DNA from: CAZGKX01 sp964525945
GTDB lineage: Bacteria > Pseudomonadota > Gammaproteobacteria > Legionellales > Legionellaceae
NCBI GenBank assembly: GCA_964525945.1
Contig: CAZGKX010000012.1
Location: 1 to 48,855, forward strand
Reading direction: 5' to 3'
DNA: 48,855 nucleotides
Shown here: in pieces, positions 1 to 8,387 of the stretch
How positions within the stretch are numbered: the stretch's first letter is position 1
Layout of the letters: every line of letters starts with the position of its first letter
Notes under the pieces: model-generated
Database searches by the model: none
The model's input: only the letters and a program-made list of their open reading frames with translations
What the model was told of the DNA's origin: nothing
Position numbers and translations under genes: made by a program

Positions 1-2
1 CA

Positions 3-1883
3 CGTTTGGGCGAGCGCGGGGGCGTGCATTACGGTTCTCCAGACAAACAACCTGCTGTGCGGCTTGAAACAATTCGTCAAGCTGGTGTTCTAAACATTCC
101 TTTTACAACAGGCATTTTGATTGGCATTGGCGAAACACGTGAAGAGCGCATTGAATCCTTATTAGCATTGCGCGCATTGCACCAAGAGCATGGCCATGTA
201 CAAGAAATTATTGTTCAAAATTTTCGAGCGAAATCAGGCACTAAAATGGCGGATGCCATTGAACCCAGCTTGGAGGATTTGCTTTGGACAATTGCGATGG
301 CGCGGTTGATTTTTGGCAAAGAGATGAACATTCAAGCGCCTCCTAATTTAACTCCAGACACTTATCCAAAATTGATACAGGCCGGTTTAAATGATTGGGG
401 GGGCATTTCCCCTGTAACAAAAGATCACGTTAATCCTGAAGCGCCCTGGCCCGCCATTCTGGAACTCCAAACGGCCACGCAAAAGGCAGGTAAAACACTT
501 ATACAACGTTTAGCGTCATACCCAACTTACTGTCAAGACGCGTTCAAATGGCATGCTGCACCCTTGGCTACCCGTGTTCTCCATTTAACTGACAGTTTAG
601 GTTTTGCTCGTTCCGATCCATGGTCCCCAGGTATGCACGCAGACCCTCCTTCTTATGTTAACCTCATGGGTCAAAAATTATCGGCCAGTGCGGCTATAAA
701 AAAATGTTTGGGGCAGGTGGGGGATAAAAACAAGCTTTGGACAGAACAAGACCTTGCACATTTGTTTCACGCGTATGATCAAGATTTTTTGTCGGTGTGT
801 CAAACAGCCGACGAGCTACGTCGCCATGTCAACCAAGATGTGGTTCGATACGTGGTCAACCGTAATATCAATTACACCAATATTTGTTACTTTAAATGCC
901 AATTTTGTGCGTTTTCTAAAGGAAAAACCAGTGAAAATTTAAAAGGTGCGCCCTACGATCTGGATGTAAAGGAAATCGTGCGTCGCTCCCAAGAGGCTTG
1001 GGAGCGCGGGGCAACCGAAGTATGCTTGCAAGGGGGTATTCACCCCAAATACACTGGTGATACGTATTTGTCGATTTGCCAAGCGATTCGTGAAGCATTG
1101 CCCAATATCCATATTCACGCGTTTTCACCCCTCGAAGTTTGGCAAGGCGCACAGACTTTGGGACTTTCTTTGCCTGACTTCCTGACGCAATTGCAGCAAG
1201 CAGGTCTAAATACGTTGCCAGGAACCGCTGCTGAAATTTTAGACGAAGACGTCCGTGCTTCATTATGCCCAGATAAAATCAGCGCCGCACAATGGTTGGC
1301 CGTGATGGAAGCCGCTCACCAGGTTGGATTCAAAACAACTGCAACGATCATGTTCGGGCACATGGAACAACCGAAACATTGGGCGCGGCATTTGCTTAAA
1401 ATCCGTGAATTACAAGTACAAACCGGTGGTTTTACTGAATTTGTTCCTTTACCCTTTGTGCACATGCAAACCCCTATTTTTATCAAAGGTCGAGCCCGAA
1501 AAGGTCCCACCTTTCGAGAAACATTGTTGATGCATGCAGTGGCTCGCATTGTTTTGTACCCTGTTATTAATAATATCCAAGTGTCTTGGGTGAAATTAGG
1601 TGACGAGGGTGTAAAACAAGGTTTGCAAGTGGGGGCCAATGATTTAGGGGGCACGCTCATGAATGAGAGCATTTCCAAAGCGGCCGGAACACTGCATGGC
1701 CAAGAAATGTCTCCCGCACGGATGGACAATATCATCCGGTCTATACATCGTATTCCTCAGCAACGCACCACGTTGTATACCTCACCTAGCGAAAAGCAAG
1801 TGCAGCGTAGTTATCAAGCCGATGCATTGCAAGCCATTACCCAAATGCCGGGGCAGCGAGGTGAAAAAAAATTATTGATTTAG
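3..1883 (+). CDS. fbiC: FO synthase, fused CofG-CofH (5'-truncated by window edge)
   Basis: Makes FO (7,8-didemethyl-8-hydroxy-5-deazariboflavin), the chromophore of coenzyme F420, from tyrosine and a pyrimidine intermediate by two radical-SAM reactions. The window starts inside the gene. The first ~200 visible residues are the C-terminal part of a CofG domain (HYGSPDKQPAVR, GILIGIGET, NFRAK and the PPNLTP segment). A linker leads to a complete CofH domain with the radical-SAM cysteines CYFKCQFC (about C294, C298, C301 of the visible part), then LQGGIHP and the HAFSPLEV segment. Fused CofGH proteins are typical of actinobacteria (FbiC). A fused copy in a Legionella-like genome is unusual. No cofC, cofD or cofE is visible, so the product could be F420 or only FO, for example as a photolyase antenna. 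The gene ends at TAG just before a FUSC-type gene. Family assignment is firm; the end use is unknown. Confidence 0.9.
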   Translation, partial: RLGERGGVHYGSPDKQPAVRLETIRQAGVLNIPFTTGILIGIGETREERIESLLALRALHQEHGHVQEIIVQNFRAKSGTKMADAIEPSLEDLLWTIAMARLIFGKEMNIQAPPNLTPDTYPKLIQAGLNDWGGISPVTKDHVNPEAPWPAILELQTATQKAGKTLIQRLASYPTYCQDAFKWHAAPLATRVLHLTDSLGFARSDPWSPGMHADPPSYVNLMGQKLSASAAIKKCLGQVGDKNKLWTEQDLAHLFHAYDQDFLSVCQTADELRRHVNQDVVRYVVNRNINYTNICYFKCQFCAFSKGKTSENLKGAPYDLDVKEIVRRSQEAWERGATEVCLQGGIHPKYTGDTYLSICQAIREALPNIHIHAFSPLEVWQGAQTLGLSLPDFLTQLQQAGLNTLPGTAAEILDEDVRASLCPDKISAAQWLAVMEAAHQVGFKTTATIMFGHMEQPKHWARHLLKIRELQVQTGGFTEFVPLPFVHMQTPIFIKGRARKGPTFRETLLMHAVARIVLYPVINNIQVSWVKLGDEGVKQGLQVGANDLGGTLMNESISKAAGTLHGQEMSPARMDNIIRSIHRIPQQRTTLYTSPSEKQVQRSYQADALQAITQMPGQRGEKKLLI

Positions 1884-1912
1884 GTAAATACCTCAATGCT
1901 TTTAAAATCACT

Positions 1913-2968
1913 TTGGCATGCCTGCTCAGTTTTACGATTGGCATCTACCTTGCCCTACCATTTAGCCAATTGGTGGTGATTTCCACCTTGCTGGTTATGG
2001 TGGGTCAAGAAGATTTTGGCAGCACCCTTAAGAAATCTTACATGCGATTATTGGGCGCATTAAGCGGAGGGATTTTAGCCTTTGTTGCGCTTTTTATTTG
2101 GGGGCACAACTGTGTTTTGAATGGGTTGATTTTAAGTGTGGCTATTTTTGGTTTTGCTTTGCTGATCAATGGTTCAAAAAAAAATCAGGCCGGGGGCGTT
2201 TTTGGTGCTTTGACACTGATCAGTGTTTTAATGAGTGGCTCGCCTACGTTACATACGGTGCTTTTACGTTTGTTTGAAATATCGCTTGGTGTTTTGGTGG
2301 CGTTAAGTGTCTCCAAATTGATTTTGCCCATCCACACCACACACCGTTTAAAAAAATTGCTGTCCTCCTCATTAGTCGATCTTTGTGAACTGTATGCCAT
2401 AAAATTTTGCAATGCTGTGCCACGACGCCAGTACGACAATCCTTATAAATATGAAACTCAGATCTTACGCGCATTTGGGGATCAAGAGCGTTTGCTATTA
2501 AATGCAGTGCTTGACCGCAGGGATAAAAAAGCAATCATTGCATTGTATGAGCAAATTATTTTATGTGAACGTGGTGTTTTTCGAAGTTGTATTTTTTTAA
2601 GTCGGATAATCGCTTTAAATGCACAAAATCAAGCAGCGATTAAACCTCATCTTGCCGTAGACCAATTTCATGCGACCGTTGTGAAGTCAATGCATGCGCT
2701 AGCACGGGAAAGTATGGACATCTCGCTGCACATACAACACGAACTTGCTGCGTCATTAAACGATTTAACCGTGGAATTATCCAAGCAAGCGCTGGCGGCA
2801 ACTGTACAGCAACGCATATATTTGTACACTTTCATTGGTAGTTGTCAATATTTATGCCATGAACTGCAATTGTTGGCAACACATGTGTTCCATTTAAGCC
2901 GCGCCCACCATGCTGTTTATACCCCTCACTCGCTAGCTTTTTTATCCTCTTTGGAGAAAAAAACATAA
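1913..2968 (+). CDS. FUSC-family inner membrane protein (start uncertain)
   Basis: Probably an inner-membrane protein of the FUSC/YccS-like superfamily (fusaric-acid resistance type), possibly involved in efflux of small aromatic compounds; the substrate cannot be told. The N-terminal ~140 residues form about four to five hydrophobic segments (for example FTIGIYLALPFSQLVVISTLL and LLGALSGGILAFVALFIW). A mostly helical soluble domain of ~210 residues follows. The listed TTG start lacks a clear ribosome binding site and cuts into the first membrane segment. The same frame is open upstream to 1865 and reads I-I-D-L-G-K-Y-L-N-A-F-K-I-T-L, a typical lead for this family. A GTG at 1861 followed by eight A would enter this frame if the tract held seven A. 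The true start is therefore probably near 1861 or at an ATT (1871/1874). The gene follows fbiC immediately and may be co-transcribed with it. Confidence 0.7.
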   Translation: MACLLSFTIGIYLALPFSQLVVISTLLVMVGQEDFGSTLKKSYMRLLGALSGGILAFVALFIWGHNCVLNGLILSVAIFGFALLINGSKKNQAGGVFGALTLISVLMSGSPTLHTVLLRLFEISLGVLVALSVSKLILPIHTTHRLKKLLSSSLVDLCELYAIKFCNAVPRRQYDNPYKYETQILRAFGDQERLLLNAVLDRRDKKAIIALYEQIILCERGVFRSCIFLSRIIALNAQNQAAIKPHLAVDQFHATVVKSMHALARESMDISLHIQHELAASLNDLTVELSKQALAATVQQRIYLYTFIGSCQYLCHELQLLATHVFHLSRAHHAVYTPHSLAFLSSLEKKT

Positions 2969-3024
2969 ATCAGGTGCATTTTTATCTGAATTCTGATATT
3001 ATACTGACCAGTTTTTACATTGCT

Positions 3025-3042
3025 TAATCTGTTTTCAGATTA
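3025..3042 (+). promoter_or_regulatory. Leader hairpin upstream of deaD
   Basis: TAATCTG-TTTT-CAGATTA is a perfect 7-bp stem with a 4-nt loop, 21 nt before the deaD start codon. There is no T-run after it, so it is more likely a structure of the mRNA leader than a terminator. Cold-shock helicase mRNAs often have regulated leaders; a role here is inference. Confidence 0.4.
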
Positions 3043-3063
3043 TGTGTATTTTTCGGGATTTCT

Positions 3064-4773
3064 ATGACTCAAGAATTAACAATATCGACTGAAATAACAA
3101 CATTTGCTGATTTGAATTTATCCGGTTCAATCATGAAAGCGCTCGTCGATGATTTAAAGTATACTTCGCCATCACCTATTCAACAACAAACCATACCGTG
3201 GATGCTGCAACAGCGTGATTTAATTGGTTTAGCCCAAACCGGAACGGGAAAAACGGCCGCCTTTGCTATTCCTACACTGCATAATTTAGTTCCTAACCAA
3301 CAAACTCCTCAAGTGTTGGTGTTGGCACCCACCCGCGAATTAGCTATTCAAGTGGCAGCACAATATGAAATATTAAGCAAACACCAAAAAGGCGTCAAAG
3401 TAACGGTGCTTTGTGGTGGACAAGATTATCGCCCACAGCTTAAAACCTTGCGCGAAGGCACGCAAATTGTAGTAGGAACGCCAGGTCGAATTCTTGATCA
3501 TATGGACAAAGGCACTTTAATTTTAAATAACTTACGTACGTTGGTGCTCGATGAAGCGGATGAAATGTTACGCATGGGCTTTATTGAAGATGTGGAAACT
3601 ATTCTCGCTAAATTGCCTGAAAAAAGACAAATAGCATTGTTTTCAGCGACGATGCCGCCACGTATCCGCCAAATTGCCACACGTTATTTGAATGATCCTG
3701 TCTCTGTCGAAATTCGTTCTGAAACCGCTACCGTTAAAACAACAGAACAACGCTTTTTGTTTGCTTCTCAACCACAAAAACCAGATGCTTTATTGCGGAT
3801 TCTTGCGGTTGAAGATCACCAAGGTGTGATTGTGTTTGTACGCACCAAAAGCAGCACGGAAGAAGTTGCTGAGTTGCTGCAACAACAAGGTCATCGTGCG
3901 ATGGCAATTCATGGTGACATCACTCAAAATTTACGTGAGCGAATCATTGCCCAATTTAAACAAGGTGCTATCAATGTTTTGGTGGCAACTGACGTGGCAG
4001 CGCGTGGCCTTGATGTGGAGCGTGTCACCCATGTTATTAATTATGATATGGCGCATGATTGTGAAACATACGTGCATCGTATCGGCCGCACCGGCCGTGC
4101 AGGACGCAGTGGGGTAACGATTTTGTTCGCGACACCAAGAGAGTCGCGTATGCTCACAACGATTGAGCGTCATACCCGACAACGCATTGAAAAAATTGTT
4201 GTACCAACTGATTACATGATTCAAACAGTCAGGCAACAGCGTTTCATGGCAAATATCACGGAACGTCTGCAACACGAGAATTTGCCTTCTTACCAAAAGA
4301 TCATTGAATCTTATTTAAAAGAGAATCCTTATGTTTCTGCCGTTGATGTGGCTGCCGTTTTAGCGTTGCGATTGAACCAAGATAAACCTTGGCAACAAAC
4401 ATTAACACTGCCCAAAGCGGCACGTCCCGTGAAAGAAGCGCGGGTACGTGATGAGTCGCGAGGGCCAGCCGTACGTGGTTTGGATAAAGATCGGCAATCA
4501 ACCGGTACTCGTCGTCCATTGCGAGATGATTATCCTCAAGAATTATACCGTCTGGATGTTGGTCGTGTGCATGGTGTAAAACCAGGCAATATTGTCGGTG
4601 CCATTGCCAATGAGGCAGGCCTGCAAAGCCGTTATATCACGGGCTTAAAAATTCATGACGATCACTCCACCGTTCGTTTACCGAAAGACATGTCAAAAGA
4701 TGCACTGTTGGGCTTGAATAAAGCCTGGGTGTGTGGTCGGCAATTAAAATTAACCTTGCTAGGCGCTGCTTAA
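3064..4773 (+). CDS. deaD: ATP-dependent RNA helicase DeaD/CsdA
   Basis: DEAD-box RNA helicase that unwinds structured RNA during ribosome assembly and mRNA turnover, especially in the cold. At 569 aa it has the family layout: Q motif (PIQQQTIP, ~38-45), Walker A AQTGTGKT (57-64), PTRELA, TPGR, DEAD (163-166), SAT (194-196), then the second RecA domain with VFVRTK, ATDVAARGLD and HRIGRTGRAGR. A charged spacer is followed by a DbpA-type RNA-binding domain (about 490-560, LYRLDVGRVHGVKPGNIVGA). This domain separates DeaD/DbpA from RhlE or RhlB; the overall length and spacer favour DeaD. The ATG at 3064 is the first in frame. The gene stands alone, with its own leader containing a hairpin. Confidence 0.95.
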   Translation: MTQELTISTEITTFADLNLSGSIMKALVDDLKYTSPSPIQQQTIPWMLQQRDLIGLAQTGTGKTAAFAIPTLHNLVPNQQTPQVLVLAPTRELAIQVAAQYEILSKHQKGVKVTVLCGGQDYRPQLKTLREGTQIVVGTPGRILDHMDKGTLILNNLRTLVLDEADEMLRMGFIEDVETILAKLPEKRQIALFSATMPPRIRQIATRYLNDPVSVEIRSETATVKTTEQRFLFASQPQKPDALLRILAVEDHQGVIVFVRTKSSTEEVAELLQQQGHRAMAIHGDITQNLRERIIAQFKQGAINVLVATDVAARGLDVERVTHVINYDMAHDCETYVHRIGRTGRAGRSGVTILFATPRESRMLTTIERHTRQRIEKIVVPTDYMIQTVRQQRFMANITERLQHENLPSYQKIIESYLKENPYVSAVDVAAVLALRLNQDKPWQQTLTLPKAARPVKEARVRDESRGPAVRGLDKDRQSTGTRRPLRDDYPQELYRLDVGRVHGVKPGNIVGAIANEAGLQSRYITGLKIHDDHSTVRLPKDMSKDALLGLNKAWVCGRQLKLTLLGAA

Positions 4774-4818
4774 GTATTTATTATATTTTTTATATGAAAT
4801 AACATATAGTTATGTGAA

Positions 4819-4853
4819 TACGCGTGTCATTAACGTGAATTGTGTCACGCGTA
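4819..4853. terminator. Inverted repeat after deaD
   Basis: TACGCGTG (4819-4826) and CACGCGTA (4846-4853) are perfect complements separated by 19 nt. They lie 45 bases after the deaD stop and ahead of the lipase gene. There is no T-tract directly after, so this could be a factor-assisted terminator or an operator. The remaining 135 bases before the lipase hold no other clear element apart from a repeated ATCGTT. Confidence 0.35.
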
Positions 4854-4988
4854 CCACTTGAGCTGCCTGAGCGACTGTGTTTAAATAAAACAATCGTTCA
4901 ATAAATTAATCGTTTTTTCTGTCATTGCAATGCGTTATTATTATGCAGTAAGTATTGTATAAATACACTGCTTATCTTAGGGGTGTTC

Positions 4989-5918
4989 ATGCGAATTCTA
5001 TTCTTTATTGCGACCTTGTTTTTCTCTTTGCAAGTATCTGCCGTGCAACTTAATAAATTTGTAGTGTTTGGTGATAGCTTGTCTGATAGTGGCAATTTAT
5101 ACGAATACATGAAGCATCAGTTGCCCGTTTCTCCTCCTTACTATGAAGGACGGTTTACAAATGGCCCGGTATGGGTCGAGCTGTTGAATGAATTGTATTA
5201 TCCCAAAGGTGATACTGAGCATTTGTTAAATTATGCATTTGGTGGCGCTGGGGTTGTTTTTCCTAGCGAGGATGACGATGATGATTCTTTTTTCACGCTG
5301 AATACCGAAATTGATAGCTATTTGCTTGCGCATCAAGATAAAGCTGATCCCAATAGTGTATTTATCGTTTGGATGGGTTCAAACAATTATTTAGGCATTC
5401 CTGATAATGTTGATGAAGCCGTTCATAATGTCAATGCCGGGATTGTCATTGGTTTGAAGCACTTGGTTGAAAAAGGCGCCAAGCATATTATGGTTATTAA
5501 TTTACCGGATCTGGGCAAAACACCGGCCGCTCGTGATTTCGAGGCTGAAGACGTGTTAAGTGAAGCCACCACTAAAAACAACCTCCTTTTGGAACAAAAT
5601 GTTTCGGCGTTAAAAGAAACTTATCCAGATGTACAATGGTTGTTTTTTGATGTCAATTCTTTATTGACCGATGTTCTTCAGCAACCCGGTACCTATGGTT
5701 TTACCAATGTAAAAGACACCTGTTATGAAGAATTGTTTGATAACCCCTCTTCCAAGTCAATTTTAGCGATGGTTTCTACGATTAAACCGCGTCTAGGGCA
5801 TGATGCCTGCGATGGTTATTTATTTTTTGATCCGGTTCATCCGTCTGCGCCTGCTCATGTTCTTATGGCAAATAAAATCAAAGAATTGTTTGAGCAATCG
5901 GGTATCGTTTTCGGTTAA
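4989..5918 (+). CDS. Secreted GDSL-family lipase/esterase (PlaA-like)
   Basis: Likely exported phospholipase/lysophospholipase or acyltransferase of the GDSL (SGNH) family, of the kind Legionella secretes (PlaA, PlaC). The ATG at 4989 is preferred over the in-frame GTG at 4983 because AGGGG lies just upstream and because it begins a good signal peptide (MRILFFIATLFFSLQVSA, cleavage near residue 18). Block I is FGDSLSDSGN with nucleophile Ser30. Block II has the glycine in NYAFGGAG, block III is MGSNNY, and block V is FDPVHPS, giving Asp281 and His284, so the catalytic triad is intact. An acidic run (EDDDDDS) lies between blocks II and III. Length 309 aa is normal for the family. Assignment to PlaA rather than PlaC or PlaD is not settled. 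Confidence 0.88.
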   Translation: MRILFFIATLFFSLQVSAVQLNKFVVFGDSLSDSGNLYEYMKHQLPVSPPYYEGRFTNGPVWVELLNELYYPKGDTEHLLNYAFGGAGVVFPSEDDDDDSFFTLNTEIDSYLLAHQDKADPNSVFIVWMGSNNYLGIPDNVDEAVHNVNAGIVIGLKHLVEKGAKHIMVINLPDLGKTPAARDFEAEDVLSEATTKNNLLLEQNVSALKETYPDVQWLFFDVNSLLTDVLQQPGTYGFTNVKDTCYEELFDNPSSKSILAMVSTIKPRLGHDACDGYLFFDPVHPSAPAHVLMANKIKELFEQSGIVFG

Positions 5919-5925
5919 AAAATCG

Positions 5926-5943
5926 AGAGTGCTCAAGCGCTCT
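5926..5943. terminator. Terminator between the GDSL gene and djlA
   Basis: AGAGTGC-TCAA-GCGCTCT forms a 7-bp stem (one G-T pair) with a 4-nt loop between two convergent genes. On the minus strand the hairpin is followed by a run of six T (complement of 5917-5922), so it is a good intrinsic terminator for djlA. It may also stop the lipase transcript. Confidence 0.65.
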
Positions 5944-6825
5944 TTAAGACCAACCGTTGCTTTGACAAATTTGCTCATACGCTTTGCGGATTTTTTGTGT
6001 TTTTTCATTGGCCATTTTAATTGCTTTTTCTGTGGCGCCTTTTGCCATTAATTTATCCGGATGGTGGCGGCTCATTAAGCGTCGATAAGCGCGTTTGATA
6101 TCTTGTTTGTTGGAGGTTGGTTTGATTTCCAGTATCTCAAAGGCTTGAGACAACGGTGTTTGGTAGGTTTGAAATGGATTGGATTGATGGGAGTCGTTGT
6201 GGGTGCTTCCCGAATAACCGCTTTGTTGCCGTGAACGATTTTTAAAATTATGGTAGATGAAATCCTCGTAAAAGCGATTTTGCTGGTAAAGAGGAGCAAA
6301 ATGCAGTGCATTCAATATGGTGTTCATAATTTCTAATTTTTTCGCAGTGAAGCCACCCATTTGAGCCGCTCGATATTGGATATCGACAAATAATTTCAAC
6401 AACAAAGGATTGTCTTTCGCCGCTGCGTACAATTCTGCCGCGACGTGGCCACAATTAAAATTTGCATTTTTCCCCGCATTGAACAGCGCTTGCGCGTCCA
6501 ATTGCTGGCGGTGGTTAAGCCCAAAATCATCCATCAGATTTTTAGCCATCGCAATGGCATCTTTTGTAACACGGCCATCTGCTTTAGCAAGGTTGCCCAA
6601 AATGGAAAACATTGCTTTTATAAAATGTTGTTGCACAACAGGACGTTTTTCGATGTGAAAATGCCAATAAGGGTTTGAAAAATATTGATGCAGTCCTTTG
6701 TCAAAAAAATTGCCAATGATCAAACCAAAAAAAATACCAATAGGTCCTGCAACGAGGTATCCAAAAAATGCGCCAAATAATTTTCCCCACCACGCATGCT
6801 TGGTGAAAAAATGACGTAAACTCAT
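5944..6825 (-). CDS. djlA: Co-chaperone DjlA (TerB-like plus J domain)
   Basis: Membrane-anchored DnaK co-chaperone. The order of parts matches DjlA: an N-terminal membrane segment rich in Gly (LFGAFFGYLVAGPIGIFFGLIIG, ~16-38), a TerB-like helical domain (~60-180), a polar Gln/Ser linker, and a C-terminal J domain (~225-293) with the HPD tripeptide in SRHHPDKL. Length 293 aa is close to other DjlA proteins. The ATG at 6825 is preceded by AAAGGAGCC, a strong ribosome binding site. It is divergent from waaA, as is common for djlA in gammaproteobacteria. In Legionellales DjlA is associated with stress tolerance and intracellular growth; that is family knowledge, not shown here. Confidence 0.93.
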   Translation of the reverse strand: MSLRHFFTKHAWWGKLFGAFFGYLVAGPIGIFFGLIIGNFFDKGLHQYFSNPYWHFHIEKRPVVQQHFIKAMFSILGNLAKADGRVTKDAIAMAKNLMDDFGLNHRQQLDAQALFNAGKNANFNCGHVAAELYAAAKDNPLLLKLFVDIQYRAAQMGGFTAKKLEIMNTILNALHFAPLYQQNRFYEDFIYHNFKNRSRQQSGYSGSTHNDSHQSNPFQTYQTPLSQAFEILEIKPTSNKQDIKRAYRRLMSRHHPDKLMAKGATEKAIKMANEKTQKIRKAYEQICQSNGWS

Positions 6826-6886
6826 CGAGGCTCCTTTTATGCAATTATATGGAATAAGGCTTTCTTTTCAGTATACTGTGCTTGGC

Positions 6887-6924
6887 TATAATTTTCTCTT
6901 TTTCTAGGTTTGACCAGGTCAAAC
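6887..6924 (+). promoter_or_regulatory. Putative promoter with 17-bp palindromic operator (djlA-waaA interval)
   Basis: TATAAT at 6887-6892 is a perfect -10 box, with a weak TTTTCA (6865-6870) 16 bp upstream. GTTTGACC-A-GGTCAAAC (6908-6924) is a perfect 8+1+8 palindrome placed just after the expected transcription start, where a repressor would act. The site is ~120 bp before waaA and ~85 bp before djlA on the other strand. The regulator is unknown. Confidence 0.45.
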
Positions 6925-7046
6925 GCATCTAAATTGGCGCATTAAAATGATCTTTTTACCGACACGATGCATAAAGCGGGGAACGTAGGCATAATAAGAG
7001 TATAACGTTTATTTGATGTCACCCTGTGGCTTATCGGAGTCAAACT

Positions 7047-8318
7047 ATGATGCGTTTTCTTTATAACATTATTTTGCATGCGCTGATCCCCTATATTTTT
7101 ATTCGGCTTTATCGGAAAGGGCGGCATCTTCCGGCTTATCGCCAACGTATTGCCGAACGTTTTTTTTTGAACAAATCCAAACCATTCGCTGCTGATATAT
7201 GGGTGCATGCCAACTCGCTAGGCGAAGTGGTTGCTGCCTCGCCTTTAATTGAGGCGTTGTTGGCCCAGCAGTGGCAGGTGTTGGTCACCACCATGACACC
7301 CACGGGTTCTCAACAAGTGCGGACCCGATTTGGAGAACGGGTTGCTCATCAATATGTACCTTACGATTTACCCTGGGCTGTGCGGCGATTTTTTAAGCAA
7401 TTGAATTTACGTGCTGGTATCATTATGGAAACAGAATTGTGGCCTAATTTAATTTATTATGCACAACGTGCAGATGTACCATTGGTGATTGCCAACGCTC
7501 GATTATCTGCTAAATCCTTTAAAAGCTACCAAAAAGCCCGCTTTTTCTTTGCGCCTGTTCTTAATAAATTGGCATGTATTTTAGCGCAAAGCACGCTTGA
7601 TGCTAAGCGATTTATTGCATTAGGTGCAAAATCGGAGCGGGTGCATATGGCGGGCAACATCAAATTTGATTTACAAACCGCAGGTTTTGATCGCGGGGTT
7701 GGGGAAACGCTAAAACAGCGTTGGGGGCAACAGCGGCCGGTATTTATGGTGGCAAGTACCCATGAAGATGAAGAGCAACAGCTGTTATCACGCTTGCCAT
7801 TCCTCCAAACCAGTATACCCAATATTGTTGTGTTGATAGCACCTCGGCATCCAGAACGCTTCATGCCTGTTTATGAATTGTGTAAAGCACTGGGTTTTAA
7901 CACGGGTTTGCGTAGTCAACCGCTGACGGTGAATGATCACAATGATGTGGTTGTGCTTGATTCATTGGGCGAGTTGCTGGGGTTTTACCATGTCAGTGAT
8001 TATGCCTTTGTTGGGGGCAGCTTGGTGCCTATCGGTGGACACAACGTATTGGAGCCCATTGCTATGGGTGTGCCTGTTTTTTGTGGTCCGCACATGCAAA
8101 ATTTCCGAGCCATCTGTGCGGAATTATCAACGGCCCAGGCTCTTGTCCAAATCCCAAATGCCGATGCTTTGATGGCAGCCCTTGTTCATTTGCATGAAGA
8201 TCCTGGCCGACGCAAGGCGCAAATTTACAATGCCACACAAGTTTTGGATGTGAATCGTGGTGCGCTTGCCCTGCATTGCCAATACATCGATGCTATTTTG
8301 AATCATAAGATTAAATAA
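7047..8318 (+). CDS. waaA: 3-deoxy-D-manno-octulosonic acid (Kdo) transferase
   Basis: Transfers Kdo from CMP-Kdo to lipid A precursor at the cytoplasmic face of the inner membrane, an essential step of lipopolysaccharide assembly (glycosyltransferase family 30). The start is set at the ATG at 7047 rather than the GTG at 7026 because GGAG lies 7 nt upstream and it gives the expected N-terminal membrane anchor (MMRFLYNIILHALIPYIFIRLY). Family marks are WVHANSLGEVVAASPLI, TTMTPTGSQ, METELWPNLI, ANARLS, the STHEDEE segment, IAPRHPER, and FVGGSLVPIGGHNVLEPIA near the C-terminus. At 423 aa the protein is full length. It is divergent from djlA across a palindromic putative operator. Confidence 0.95.
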   Translation: MMRFLYNIILHALIPYIFIRLYRKGRHLPAYRQRIAERFFLNKSKPFAADIWVHANSLGEVVAASPLIEALLAQQWQVLVTTMTPTGSQQVRTRFGERVAHQYVPYDLPWAVRRFFKQLNLRAGIIMETELWPNLIYYAQRADVPLVIANARLSAKSFKSYQKARFFFAPVLNKLACILAQSTLDAKRFIALGAKSERVHMAGNIKFDLQTAGFDRGVGETLKQRWGQQRPVFMVASTHEDEEQQLLSRLPFLQTSIPNIVVLIAPRHPERFMPVYELCKALGFNTGLRSQPLTVNDHNDVVVLDSLGELLGFYHVSDYAFVGGSLVPIGGHNVLEPIAMGVPVFCGPHMQNFRAICAELSTAQALVQIPNADALMAALVHLHEDPGRRKAQIYNATQVLDVNRGALALHCQYIDAILNHKIK

Positions 8319-8387
8319 AATAAAAAATGACTAAATAATGATCTTGTGGTATGCTATGGCCATCCAACTTATTGATGGGGATGAGTG

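Noticed and set aside
916..1735. Long reverse-strand open frames inside fbiC
   Set aside because: They overlap a strongly conserved gene on the other strand, lack ribosome sites and have no recognisable protein features; shadows of the real gene. The same applies to similar overlapping frames elsewhere, such as 15622-16194 and 46668-47237.
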